64,000 nt of DNA from Lampris incognitus (GCF_029633865.1 NC_079217.1:38771635-38835634); one strand, 5' to 3'. Counted from the stretch's first letter, positions 1 to 62,805 are shown. Notes: generated from the sequence alone by a model not told the origin. Numbers and translations: made by a program.

Positions 1-214
1 ACTCCTGGCTCTTCCTTTTTTTCATGGCCTCTCTCACTTCATACTTCTCCAGATTTTTCTGGGCTCGTCTCTTCTCAGGGGTCTGTCTGTGTCTGTCTGT
101 CTGTCTGTCTGTCTCTCTCCCTCCCTCTCCCCCAACCTCGAAGTGAGGTAACAGTTAACAGTTTAGCCCTTCTCAGGACTGATTTTGCATTAGCTGACGC
201 TACTCCATAACTTA
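1..214. other. No gene; short (TGTC)n tract
   Basis: I see no coding exon here. A (TGTC)n/(CTGT)n microsatellite occupies roughly 82-120 and runs into a CT-rich stretch. The last eight bases (207-214, ATAACTTA) match ATAACTCA at 6794-6801 in seven of eight positions, which is used below to propose an old hAT insertion starting at 215. Confidence 0.5.
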
Positions 215-1011
215 GGGTGACCATATTTTGCTTTCCAAAAAAGAGGACACTGCCTTCAGCCTTAAGATACTTCAATGATACTCGGAGTTTACTCAGATAC
301 CTTATAATTTGAATATATTTAAAGTAGGCCTCCTCTGTATGGATAGAAAATTAATATTTATTTTATTTAAGTACATGCTTAATGGTCCTGTGGGTGTAGG
401 TTTGGTTTTAACTTAACTGCTCTGTCTCTCTTTTCTCTTCCAGGCACATAAAGAGCCTCACTGCATCATGCTCACTCTACTGAATATGCATTTGCTGACC
501 TGCAAATTAAAATGTTATCATTTTTCTCTGATTTTTACATTTTATTTTGATAGAATACTTAAATCTGAGACCACACTTAATATTTAAAAATAACATAACT
601 GTCACATGAAATGTTATAATGACATAAATGTATAGAAACCTGTAGGTGATGTGCTGCTCTGTAACAGCTGCTGTGAGCTTTTCTATCCTCACCTGAGATT
701 CTGTCTTTCAGTTTGTGTATTTCATGACACAGAGCCACAGTGATGTTGAAACTATCTCAAAAACTTTGTATTATGTTTCATTCAACTCCTGAACTCATGT
801 CTAGATATTTCACTATGACATCAGAGCTCACCTGAGAGGCTGCAGCTCACCTGTCTGTGTCTGTGCTGCTCAGGCTGCTGCTGACAGGATTTTCAGAATA
901 AAATTATGCTTGACAGTCAAACAAATCAGTTGGACAAGCTGTGACTAGTTTAGCTTATAAATAATATTCATGTCTTACTACAATACAAGTAGCAGCACAT
1001 TAATATCACTT

Positions 1012-1252
1012 TGTAGAGCCGAAGGAACGGAGAAGACCGTAGGTTCACACTTAAGCCGTGTAGGCAACTTTCTTTAATCAACGGTAAATCAGAGAGACAA
1101 CAAAACCACAGCTCGACTGAGCGAAGGCGGCAAGAATAACCAGAAAACTGGCTGAACGACCATAACTTAACCCTGCGTTAACCTGCCAGGGCAACCCTGA
1201 CTTAACCCTTAGTTCCTGGGGTGAATTCTATCCCCAATACGTGTCCACCACA
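1012..1252 (-). repeat. Gypsy LTR (3' LTR of the minus-strand element)
   Basis: This LTR of about 241 bp is a direct repeat of 5805-6040. On the plus strand it begins TGTAGAGCCGAAGG and ends GTCCACCACA. It differs from the other copy by a few substitutions and a short indel (GCGAAGGCGGCAAG against GCGGAGAAG at about 1121-1134), so the insertion looks fairly young. Confidence 0.88.
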
Positions 1253-1286
1253 TGAACCCCCCCAGAATTCGCCCTAGTAATCGAAG

Positions 1287-1650
1287 TCAGGCAGGCGCAG
1301 GGGGGACGACAGGCCGTCCGCGGCGGCTCCGGGTAACAGGGGCCGGAGTGTCTCTGGGAGGCATTGACGCGGGCCTGTGGAGGTCGGCCTGAGGAGCAGA
1401 AGAGGCAGCGCGGGCCTCCACGGGGGAAGGAGGCGGAGCCGGGGGACGACCACGACGAGGAGGTTGGGCTAACTCCAACGGCTGCGTCAAGTCCAGGTGT
1501 GTGGGTTTAACTCGGTCCACTGAAACATGCTCGGCCGTGCCCCCAAAATCCACCACCAGGTGCTTAGTTCCCCGTTCCAGGACGCGGAAGGGGCCGTCAT
1601 AAGGGGGTTGCAGAGGGGGGCGGTGTGCGTCGGATGAACACGTAGTCCGC
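1287..1650 (-). pseudogene. Gypsy pol C-terminal tail (GPY/F-type), frameshifted
   Basis: The end of pol is in a different frame from the integrase segment. Recognisable residues are PYDGPFRVLERG and VSVDRVKPTHLDL, the GPY/F module of Gypsy integrases. A proline/arginine-rich tail follows and ends near the G-run beside the 3' LTR. The frame change near 1600-1650 shows a further small indel. Confidence 0.65.
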
Positions 1651-2790
1651 TGACTGCAGACCTGGGGACACCGGAGCGCCGTGTTGGGCGGTAGGGACGG
1701 GTGTGAAAGCTCTGACCCCGTCCAGCAAGGAGGCTCGTTGGTCCACAGCTGACCAGGGACGCGTTGCGTTGGGCATGAAATCACCTGGGTCTCGCAGCGG
1801 CGTGCCGTACACCAGCTCCGCAGAGGAGGCTTGTAGGTCTTCCTTCGGGGCGGTCCGCAGGCCCAGCATGACCCATGGGAGCTTGTCAACCCAGTTGCAG
1901 TCCTTGAGAGTAGCCCGAAGCGCAACCTTCATGGACCAGTGGAAGCGCTCACATAGGCCGTTCGCCTGAGGGTGGTAGGCGGTAGTGCAGTGAAGCTTGA
2001 CGCCCAGAGCCTCACCCACAGCATTCCATAGCTCTGAGGTAAACTGTGGCCCGCGGTCAGATGAGAGGTCGGAAGGCGTACCGAAACGTGAGACCCACGA
2101 CCCAATAAAAGCCCGGGCCACATCAGCAGACGTCGTGGATTCCAGGGGAACAGCTTCAGGCCAGCGCGTAGTCCTGTCCACCACAGTGAAGAGGTAGGTG
2201 AATTCCGAAATGTAGGAGAGTTGTCGCTGCTGGCGAGCGGACCATGGCTCGGCCGTCTTGGACATGGCAAACGTGAGGGGCTTGTGGTCCACGTACGCAG
2301 TAAACTCGCGGCCCTCTAGCAGGAACCGGAAATGCCGGACGGCGAGCCAGAGACCGAGGAGTTCCCTGTCAAAAGTACTATACTTGCGCTCTCGGGGTGT
2401 AAGCTGGCGACTGAAAAAGGCCAAAGGCTGCCAAGCCCCCCTCACCCACTGCTCGTGAACCGCACCAACAGCATAGTCCGATGCATCCGTGGTTATGGAA
2501 ATAGGCGCTGTAGGTGAAGGATGCGCTAGCAGGGTAGCCTGGGAGAGCGCAGCATTAGTCTCGGTGAACGCACGGTCCCACTCTGCTGTCCAGTCGACCA
2601 CCTGGTTGGGGGACTTGCCTTTCAGCGCCTCGCACAGTGGCCGGATGATAAAGGCGGCTCGGGGAATGAAGCGGTGGTAGAATGTCACCATCCCGATGAA
2701 CTCCCTGAGCGCACGAGCTGTTTGGGGGCGCGGAAAGGCCGCCACCGCTTCCACCTTTGAAGGCAGGGGGACCGCCCCGTCCCCAGTGAT
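1597..2790 (-). pseudogene. Gypsy pol, RNase H and truncated integrase
   Basis: Beyond the hAT insert the pol frame resumes with the RT connection and RNase H (ALREFIGMVTFYHRFIP; ITTDASDYAVGAV; YSTFDRELLGLWLAVRHFRF; YVDHKPLTFA). RNase H runs through RQLSYISEFT straight into YLFTVVDRTTRWPEA, which belongs well inside the integrase core. The integrase zinc finger (H2C2) and the first catalytic aspartate region are therefore absent. The middle Asp (LSSDRGPQF) and the final region (HPQANGLCERFH) remain. The deletion junction falls at a repeated 'FT' and would abolish integration. Confidence 0.85.
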
Positions 2791-2798
2791 GCGGTGCC

Positions 2799-3941
2799 TA
2801 GGGATGGGTATCGTTAGGATTTTATCGATACTACTACTCTAATCGGTACTGCTTATCGGTTCGGTACTTTATCGATACTCTTATCGGTTCTTTTTTTATT
2901 ATTATGCAAGAAAAAAAGACACTTAATTAAGAACAGAATCGACATTGCTTTATTATTCTATTATACAACTTTATATAAATATAAACAAATATTATTTATT
3001 CAGCAGCAACAGCAGCAGCAATGTTTTAAATGCGTCTGAATTATAGACGTTATAATCAACATTCAACAACAACAAATAAGATAAAAAATAAAAGTAGATA
3101 AAGATAAAGAAAAAAAATATATATATTAAAAATAAATTTTTACAGCAAAAGGCTAACGGAAGTTCAAACAAACAAGAACCTAGAACATTATCCTAACAGT
3201 TCTTCTGCAGAAAAATCAACATATCTGCCTTCTCCGGCAGGAGTCGTGATCTCTCCTGATTTATAGTGTCCCCGGCTATTAGCCTAGCTAACTCCGTATC
3301 TATGGCTTATATATTTGTAGCTAAACAATTAGTTAAGCAATTATATTTTATTTATTGGCCTATTCGTAATAATTCATTATTAGCCTAGCTAACTCCATAT
3401 CTATGGCTCATACGGCTTACCTGCAGTGGACGTGGATGGAACACTATGAGCAAAGCAGTCGAAAACTCCGCATTTCTGCAGATTAATACCATGTTTCGAC
3501 AAAAGATGTTTCGACAGATTGCTTGTATTGCCACCCTTACTGGCAAATGATTTGTTGCACTTGTGGCAACGAGCGTTGTTGTCATCGACTTTTGAAAAAT
3601 ATACCCAAACTTTTGAACGTTTAGTTCTCTCCGCCATGATGAGCACTTGAGCAGAGCTGTCTGAGCGTGTGTGAGCGAGTGTGTGGAGCACAGCACAGCC
3701 CGCCCCTCGCGCAGTAAGAGAGAGACAGAGAGATGGAGAAAACGGCAAACAAGATTATGTTCGCGACGTTTAAATTCCTCGAAAAACACAATTGCCACAA
3801 TATAAATCTCACTCCATGATTTCTCGAGTACCTACCGACTACCGATAGCAGAACCGAAAACGTCGTATCTTAAAAATGCTCCGGTTTTTACTAATTTAGA
3901 ACCGGTTCCCGTTTAGAACTGGCTTTCGGGGGGCATCCCTA
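2799..3941 (-). mobile_element. hAT transposon inserted in the Gypsy pol gene
   Basis: The 1143-bp insert has terminal inverted repeats TAGGGATG at 2799 and CATCCCTA at 3941. It is flanked by a perfect 8-bp target duplication GCGGTGCC (2791-2798 and 3942-3949), the hallmark of hAT. It interrupts the Gypsy RT, whose frame is found on both sides. It retains only the first transposase exon, with a BED-type zinc finger, and no catalytic domain, so it is non-autonomous. Confidence 0.93.
3421..3637 (-). pseudogene. BED zinc-finger exon of a hAT transposase
   Basis: From the ATG at 3637 the minus strand encodes MAERTKRSKVWVYFSKVD, then CHKC (residues 28-31) and KHLLSKHG, a BED finger with C-x2-C and H-x4-H. 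After TGCAG the sequence GTAAGC at 3420 would serve as a splice donor, so this looks like exon 1 of a transposase. The downstream exons with the RNase H-like catalytic core are missing from the insert. The BED finger would bind element ends. Confidence 0.7.
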
Positions 3942-4133
3942 GCGGTGCCCAAGGAAATCAATGGCCGTCAGCCCGAACCGGCACTTCGCCGGGTTGACGA
4001 TCAGCCCATGCTGGCTGAGGCGTGTGAAGAGGGCGTGAAGATGGGACAGGTGTTCTTCCTCAGAGGCGCTGGCGATGAGTATGTCGTCCAAATAGACGAA
4101 GATGAAAGGAAGGCCACGGAGCACTGAATCCAT
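3939..4133 (-). pseudogene. Gypsy reverse transcriptase, catalytic-box segment
   Basis: This piece continues the RT after the stop near 4140. It carries the catalytic FVYLDDILIAS box near residue 11 and the thumb-side segment NPAKCRFG. It is cut off by the hAT insertion at 3941, which splits the RT from the RNase H half at 2790. Confidence 0.85.
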
Positions 4134-4145
4134 CAGCCACTGAAA

Positions 4146-5060
4146 TTACTGGGCCGCGTTTTTGAGTCCAAATGGCATTCGTAGGAATTCAAATAGGCCG
4201 AATGGGGTAGTCACCGCTGTCTTGGGGATGTCCGAGGGGTGCACGGGAACTTGATGATAACCACGGACCAGGTCGACTTTTGAGAAGACGCGTTTGCCAG
4301 ACAGGTTTGCAGAAAAGTCCTGGATATGCGGGACAGGATAGCGGTCGGGCGTGGTGGCGTCATTTAGTCGGCGGTAGTCCCCACATGGGCGCCAACCTCC
4401 ATCAGGCTTAGCGACGATGTGGAGTGGGGACGCCCACGGGCTGTCAGAGCGGCAGATGATCCCCATGCGTTCCAGGTGCTCGAACTCAGACTTGGCAATG
4501 GCGAGTTTGGCGGGGTCGAGACGCCTGGCTCTGGCGTAGACCGGGGGCCCCTTCGTAGCAATGTGATGCTCCACCCCATGCTTAGCGGTGGGTGCAGAGA
4601 AGGTAGGCTGGGTGAGGTCAGGGAACTCAGCGAGGAGGCGGTTGAACTTGTCTGCCTCTGAGAGAGAGTTGGCTAGACCTGCATAGGCCGCTTCCCCCCG
4701 CGTACATGCGAAGGAGGAGAAGGTTAAGGCGTCGACCAGACGGCTGTTCTGAATGTCCACTAGCAAACCGTAAGCGCACAAAAAATCAGCTCGGAGGAGG
4801 GGAAGCGTTACATTGGCCATGACGAACTCCCACGTGAAACGTTGTCCACCAAAACACAGTTCTACAGACCGCACGCCGTAGGTGTGGATAGGGCTGCCGT
4901 CAGCCGTCGCCAACTGGGGGCCTCGCTCCCCGCCCATGATGTCGACGTCAGTAGCAGGGAGCACGCTTCTCTGTGCGCCCGTGTCACAGAGAAATCGCCG
5001 ACCGGAGATGGTGTCGAGGATGAAGAGTAGCCTGCTCGTATCGCCAACACTCATGGCCAC
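4146..5060 (-). pseudogene. Gypsy pol, protease and N-terminal reverse transcriptase
   Basis: The frame opens beside gag. An aspartic protease motif ([13 protein letters not shown], near residue 24) comes first, followed by the RT palm and fingers ([13 protein letters not shown], then [12 protein letters not shown] and [15 protein letters not shown], ending [13 protein letters not shown]). An in-frame stop follows directly, and the frame resumes at 4133 with the YLDD catalytic box. The stop makes this a pseudogene. Confidence 0.85.
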
Positions 5061-5752
5061 TACTTAGTGTTGGCCCTCTCGTTTCCCGTCGGCCTGTAGT
5101 TGCAGGGGGAACGGCACCGTTTAGCTTTCGCACCAAATCGAGCGTGGTACATACAGAGTCCAGAGGGCTTGTAGCGGTCTGACGCTGTGGCGCCACCGTC
5201 GGGCCACGCCCGCGATGTCGGCGGGGGGCCAGTGAAGGTAGGAGCCAGCACCCCGGCATGGGAGGAACGTTGCGTAGCGACGAAGAATCGGTCAGCCTCC
5301 TTTGCCAGCTCACGGGGATCAGTGATGGTGGAGTTAGCGAGCGCAGTCTGGACGTGGGGCGGCATGTTGCGCAGAAACAGCTCCATAAACACGAAACATG
5401 GCTTTTCTTGACCCAGTAGATTTAACATCCTGCTCATTAGCTCCGATGGTTTGCCATCTCCCAAGCCCTGAATTGCGAAGAGGCGACGTGCTCTCTCCGT
5501 TGTTGACAGTTCAAAAGTTTCAAGGAGGAGGTGTTTAAGTGCGGCGTATTTACCATCGGCCGGTGGGTTGGTTATGAAACCGCTTATCCTGGAAGCCGTA
5601 GCGCACCCCAGCGCTGCCACTGCGTAGTAGTACCTGGTCTCGTCTGCTGTTATGTCTCTGAGCGCGAACTGTGCCTCAGCCTGCGCGAACCATGTAGCCG
5701 CGGAAGACTCCCAAAACTCCGGCAGTTTAATTGCAACGGCGTTCGTAGCCAT
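5060..5752 (-). pseudogene. Gypsy gag-like ORF (230 aa)
   Basis: This open frame starts just inside the 5' LTR and primer-binding site. The N-terminal half resembles Gypsy Gag capsid (PEFWESSAATWFAQAEAQF near residue 11, then a YYYAVAALG segment near 42 and an ELSTTERARRLF segment near 82). The C-terminus has a CMYHARFGAKAKRC-type cysteine/histidine knuckle. Its ATG overlaps the end of the pol frame at 5060. It is intact as a reading frame, but the element around it is broken. Assignment rests on family resemblance and position. Confidence 0.75.
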
Positions 5753-5804
5753 AATGTGTGTGGTTTCAGAAAACTTATCCGAAAACCGACGTCGGGGTCA
5801 CCAG

Positions 5805-6040
5805 TGTAGAGCCGAAGGAACAGAGAAGACCGTAGGTTCACACTTTAGCCGTGTAGGCAACTTTCTTTAATCAACGGTAAATCAGAGAGACAACAAAACC
5901 ACAGCTCGACTGAGCGGAGAAGAATAACCAGAAAACTGGCTGAACAACCATAACTTAACCCTGCGTTAACCTGCCAGGGCAACCCTGACTTAACCCTTAG
6001 TTCCTGGGGTGAATTCTATCCCCAATACGTGTCCACCACA
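5805..6040 (-). repeat. Gypsy LTR (5' LTR of the minus-strand element)
   Basis: This LTR of about 236 bp pairs with 1012-1252. It adjoins the presumed primer-binding site on its lower-coordinate side, so on the minus strand it is the 5' LTR that would hold the promoter. Confidence 0.88.
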
Positions 6041-6935
6041 ATTTATACTATAATAACTCTGCTCTTGAGCCACTAATGGAAAAGGAAGGGTTGGCATTAA
6101 ATAGTAAATAATTCTCACACTAATTTCAAAGATTAATGTTCGGATTAATTACAGAACATTCTCAGTTAATCATATGTAAACTGTTACTGACACTTTGGTT
6201 CTTCTTTAAAAGGGATCAGATGTCTTCATTTGCTTTTGGGAGGAATTTTCAATAACATTAAAGTTAACCCCCTCCCGGATGCCCTGGACAGGATGTGAAA
6301 AGAGGACATGTCCGGGGTTTGCCACCCATTGAAGCACTGCGAGGACTCCGGTTCTTTAATTACAGATGGGTTTTCTTTATTGATGCCCTCGAAAGCAAAG
6401 CTAGCATGGCTAGCATCATGTAGCATCAATCACCACCATAGAACTACAAGGTAGACAAAATAAATCATGAATTTACATGCAGTTCAGTCAATAAAGTTAC
6501 ACAAATGAAATGAAAGTGAGAGAATAAACTCTACTAACCACTTTGGCCTGCTTGCAGCTCAATGGGAGGGGAAAACTTAGATATCTCTTAAACATCTCTA
6601 TAACTTTGCCAGACATAACGTGCACAATATGTCGGCTGTAACATAATTTTCTGACAAATAGAAAGTCACTGCGGCAAGCGATGGAAAACCGGAAGTGACA
6701 GTCACGTAACAAAATGGAATATCAAAATAAGAGTGCGACCTCTAGTGGTCAACATCTGCATTCACACGGGAAAAAGTGGACGTTTGGTCACCCATAACTC
6801 AAGTCATAACTCAACGTTAACCAGTCGTGAGAAGGGCGACTGGTTATGCATTAGCGTTTAGAGTTTGTCTTAACGTGACTCTAACTAACGTAGCTTAGGT
6901 TACATAACTTAGAAAACGTTATCTATGAAACTTAC

Positions 6936-7113
6936 CACGTAAAAAATGCTCACTGCAGATCCGGGAGTATTTGGACGGCTGCCAGTCCTTACGATTGATA
7001 GCAGCTATCCAGCGCCGTCTTCTGTCGGCATCAAAAGGTACCCTGTAAAAGGCTAGATTGGGCTTACAGCCTTGCCTATTGGCACACTGCACGGCACAGC
7101 AGGAAATCACCAT
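6936..7113 (-). CDS. THAP domain zinc-finger protein, first coding exon (partial gene)
   Basis: From the ATG at 7113 (A at -3, G at +4, a good start context) the exon encodes about 59 residues of a THAP DNA-binding domain. CCAVQC supplies the first two cysteines (C5, C10). The mid-domain NLAFYRVPFD and RRRRWIAAINRKDW hold the conserved tryptophan, and SRICSEHF gives the C-x2-H pair. A strong donor GTAAGT begins at 6935. The closing AVPTF box and the rest of the protein must lie in later exons, and I could not find them between 1 and 6930, which is mobile DNA. THAP proteins are sequence-specific C2CH regulators or transposase relatives. The exon is head-to-head with npat at about 635 bp. Confidence 0.75.
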
Positions 7114-7748
7114 CGTACCATAAAAGTAAAATAAAAACTAGCTTCAAACAACGAAATGTCGAACTATAGCTAACGTGCCTGCTTGTCTTAAATTTGACGT
7201 CCAAGTCTTCTGCCGTCCGTCATGGCGTTCATATTCCCCGCGAGTGGGACGTGACGGGTGAATTAGCCAATCAGAGGGAGAGTTTCCGCAAACGCAGCGT
7301 GATCCAGTCAGCCTTAGTGAACAGACGACATATCACTACCGGGTCACGACTATGGGAGCGAATGTGTGTGCTTGATTTGGTGAGATTTGAAACCAATGTC
7401 GTCACTACACTTAGTGCAATGTGTTTAGCTCACTCGGGTCTAGTTCTCTGTGTGATTCTATCTGTTACAATACGACGGCAATATAGCAAAATTTAAGAGA
7501 CAACTGAGAGGAATGTTTTCTTATAAAACTACATCTACCAAGAGCCTATCCCGCGGAAAAACCCGTGACTTCCGGATGACGCCTGCTTAATTTCCCCGCC
7601 TTTTGAACATCTGAGTGACGTCTCGTACACAATACTAGTAATGTTTATTTTTAAGAAAGAAAGAAGATCCATGTCGTTTTGTTGTAGGATGATAAATCAA
7701 TAGGTTACGATGTGTTACTGACTGTAGCACATAAATTATTAGTTCACC
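7114..7748. promoter_or_regulatory. Putative divergent promoter, THAP gene and npat
   Basis: This non-repetitive interval separates two divergent start codons. It contains AGCCAATCAG (CCAAT box, 7267-7271) and GC-rich E2F-like stretches (TCCCGCGGAAAAA at about 7548 and TTTCCCCGCC at about 7591). Such sites would suit a gene like npat that is driven at the G1/S transition. No TATA box is evident. Motif calls are by eye. The open frame at 7194-7496 inside this interval looks like chance. Confidence 0.5.
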
Positions 7749-29846
<22,098 letters not shown>

Positions 29847-30119
29847 CACTGGTCACTAGTTGGAATACTGAGGACTTCCAGATCACAACCTGATTAGATT
29901 ACTTTCCAGGAATAGTACAAGCCATCTGCTATTAAAGTGCCTAAAACACCCTTCAGTAGCCTTGCCTGAGACCTTGTAATTTCTTCCTTGGCCAATTAAA
30001 TAATCTTCTTCTGCAGTTTGGATAGCATCCACATAGAATCAGTATTAACTGTAGGTCAACCAGGAAACTGTCAACTTAAGTTAATTAATTCATTTGATCT
30101 GATTATCCATGTTCTGTAC

Positions 30120-30515
30120 TGCAGCAAAAGATTTGCAGAATTTAGAGCACCTCTGTGTAAGTGGCGCTGGTAGTAAAGGTCAGATCTCAAAGCATATCCT
30201 TGGTCAATATTTGACTCTTATGAATGCAGCTAACACTGTTTTTTTCTGGGTTAGGGTTTAAATGATATCAAGGCAAATGTCGGGACATATGAATTTAAAT
30301 CTAAGTTTAATGAATCCTGCACCAAAAGATTCGCAGAATTTAGAGGACATCTAAGTGGCGCTGGTAGTAAAGGTCAGATCTCAAAGCATATCCTTGGTCA
30401 ATATTTGACTCTTATGAATGCAACTAACACTGTTTTGTCTGAGTTAGGGTATATATGACATCAAGGCAAATGTCTGGACTTATGAATTTAAATCTAAGTT
30501 TAATGAGGAATCCTG
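30120..30515 (+). repeat. Tandem duplication of ~195 bp
   Basis: The segment from CTGCAGCAAAAGAT (30120) to about 30315 is repeated from CTGCACCAAAAGAT (about 30318) to 30515. Long stretches are identical, for example the block around AAGGTCAGATCTCAAAGC and CATATCCTTGGTCAATAT. Differences are scattered substitutions and small indels. It lies in the probable npat 3' UTR. I do not recognise it as a known mobile element. Confidence 0.85.
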
Positions 30516-30549
30516 TTGCGTACTTGTCATCATGTACGTTTCTTGCTCT

Positions 30550-30825
30550 GAAGTCTGGTTCATCCATCCATCCATCTATTATCCAAACCGCTTATCCTGC
30601 TCTCAGGGCCGCGGGGATGCTAGAACCTATCCCAGCAGTCATTGGGCGGCAGGCGGGGAGACACTCTGGACAGGCCGCCAAGCCATCACGGGGCCGACAC
30701 ATTCGCACCTAGGGACAGTTTATTACGGCCGATTCGCCTGACCTGCATGTCTTTGGACAGGAAGGAAATGCATGCGGACACGGGGAGAACATGCAAACTC
30801 CACACAGGACGACTTCTGTCTGGTT
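30550..30825 (-). repeat. L2-type tail in the npat 3' UTR region
   Basis: CCATCCATCTATTATCCAAA, CCGCTTATCCTGCTCTCAGG and CAGCAGTCATTGGGCGGCAG, then CATGTCTTTGGACAGG and CACGGGGAGAACATGC. It is the reverse of 59895-60285. Frames in it are not genes. Confidence 0.8.
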
Positions 30826-31289
30826 CATTGAAAGATTAAATATTGAAATGTTAATTTGTGAAGGAAACTCATGTTTATATATTTTCATAGATGAGAATAA
30901 TTCAAAGTTTGAAAGACGCAAAAATGTAACTGTCTTGTTCAAACTTGTTTACCCCGGTTATGTTAGTTCCCATAATCAACATATTCTAAAAATGTTTTTT
31001 AATAAACAATGAAACACTGTTTTTGCTTTTCCATAGTGCACACAATTGATCAATGTCTTCTGACCTGCGTTGAGAAGTTGCTAAAAAGAAGAAAAAGATA
31101 TATATATATATATATATGCATGCTGTGGTCGCCTCATCACAATTTTGTGTCCACAAGGCGTTATCAGTTGTTTGACATTTGAATAGTTTTTTGTTTTAGC
31201 CCCTTGAATACAAAGCAAGGTGTTCCGCAACGCTAAGTAAATCTGGCAACCCCTGATTGGACGGTAACAAAACTGGATCTACGTCCCAC

Positions 31290-31516
31290 ATTGATTTCAC
31301 AATAAAAGCCGCAGGTCCCGGATGCCGGTAATGTACGCAGTTGGAATTGAGAAATAATTTTTCGGTTTTCTTTCATTGAAATGTCTGAACAATACATGTG
31401 TTACTGAACGCTGTAAGTGACTAGGGACTGGCGTTTCGTCGCGGATGAATGACGGCGGACCTTTACGTCAGAAAATTGTAACTTTTTTATTTCCGGGTGA
31501 ATAGGACGGGAACAAG
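31290..31516 (+). promoter_or_regulatory. Probable vmp1 promoter and noncoding first exon
   Basis: This unique sequence upstream of vmp1 contains TTACGTCA (31463-31470), a CRE/ATF-type site, and TTTCCGGGTG (31492-31501), an ETS-like core. A good donor (AACAAG|GTAAGA) follows 31516. The next acceptor is at 32131-32132, eight bases before the vmp1 ATG. The arrangement suits an untranslated exon 1 spliced to the ATG exon, as is usual for vertebrate VMP1. The transcription start is not determined. Confidence 0.5.
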
Positions 31517-32140
31517 GTAAGAGTGTTGTTTCATTCCAACAAAATCGTTGCATTTTCTCCACGAAACGCGTATTTCCTGTGTTTTGAGATAGGCTCCGTG
31601 ACAAAGAAGGATTTGCTTCTCAAATTAAGTAAAGCCATTCGTATTGATAACTTAAAGCTGTGCTTTGCTATACTCTGTCAGCTGACTTGACAACCATTAA
31701 CTAGCATTTTTGCTAAGCTAACCGGTTAGCGTGTGGAAGGTGATGCACACGCATTTGGGTCTGACACTAATTGCCTCTTAAACTATATGCATGATATTAC
31801 TGTTAAGTTATTTCAGCCCCGTTTCCGTAAGTTTCTTACCAGTGTGTTTGGCCATGGGCCATGCCTTGTTTATCTGATGTACCTTGTTCTAGTTAATGTG
31901 TAACTATTATATGTTGTTGGCTCGCTTTCGAGTTAAGAGATTGATCGCACTGACAAGACTGACATCGTATCTACATGCAGTTGATATCGATTTCTGTATT
32001 GACCCGCGTCTCATAGTGCTTGTCACGTTGTTATGTTTTGTGTGAACTAAATCAAGAAGTGAATAAATAGGGGCAGAAACCTACATGAATCAACCTCTCT
32101 ACTTTTCTATGATCCCCTGGCCTACTGAACAGTGATTGAC

Positions 32141-62717
<30,577 letters not shown>

Positions 62718-62729
62718 GTAAGCATCTCC

Positions 62730-62805
62730 TGTGTGTGTGTGTGTGTGTGTGTGTGTGAGAGTGAGAGAGAGAGAGAAAGAGAGAGAGAGAGCGAGAGAGA
62801 GAGAA
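62730..62805. repeat. (TG)n(AG)n microsatellite after vmp1 exon 9
   Basis: Dinucleotide tract beginning about 12 bp beyond the vmp1 exon 9 donor. Confidence 0.9.

Larger units (their letters stand above)
1012..6040 (-). mobile_element. Ty3/Gypsy LTR retrotransposon, degenerate, interrupted by a hAT element
   Basis: Two near-identical LTRs (1012-1252 and 5805-6040) start TG and end CA. Read on the minus strand the order is LTR, primer-binding site, gag, protease, reverse transcriptase, RNase H, partial integrase, LTR, the order of Metaviridae (Ty3/Gypsy). Next to the 5' LTR the minus strand reads TGGTGACCCCGACGT (about 5790-5804), consistent with a tRNA-Trp primer-binding site. A G-run (about 1258-1264) beside the 3' LTR may be the polypurine tract. 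It cannot be active: there is an in-frame stop in the RT, a large integrase deletion, a frameshift before the C-terminus and a 1.1-kb hAT insertion. The flanks (CACTT and ATTTA) do not match, so no target duplication is visible. Confidence 0.9.
215..6793. mobile_element. Possible old hAT-like element containing the Gypsy insertion
   Basis: The left end begins GGGTGACCA and the right end (6785-6793) finishes TGGTCACCC, an inverted pair of nine bases. The flanks are ATAACTTA and ATAACTCA, an 8-bp near-duplication as expected for hAT. Internal stretches at about 230-250 and 6296-6325 share the 'agaggacac/agaggacat' type sequence. I see no transposase, so the element would be non-autonomous. The Gypsy element at 1012-6040 would be nested inside it. 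The terminal repeats diverge after nine bases, so this is a proposal rather than a firm call. Confidence 0.4.
29847..31020 (+). other. Probable npat 3' UTR with candidate poly(A) signals
   Basis: No coding sequence is visible. Candidate signals are ATTAAA at 29995-30000 and AATAAA at 31001-31006. The later one would leave only about 0.4 kb before the vmp1 promoter. The interval includes a ~195-bp tandem duplication and an inserted L2-like tail. Which signal is used cannot be decided from sequence. Confidence 0.45.

Noticed and set aside
1703-2680. Plus-strand open frames across the Gypsy element
   Set aside because: They are antisense shadows of pol, and contain no domain signal.
6226-6712. 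Second exon of the THAP gene at 6226-6429 or 6497-6712 (minus)
   Set aside because: Neither frame shows the AVPTF end of a THAP domain, and 6226-6330 includes repeat-like sequence, so no exon could be supported.
7194-7496. 100-codon plus-strand protein between THAP exon and npat
   Set aside because: It has no motif, lies in the promoter interval and ends before npat. It looks like chance.
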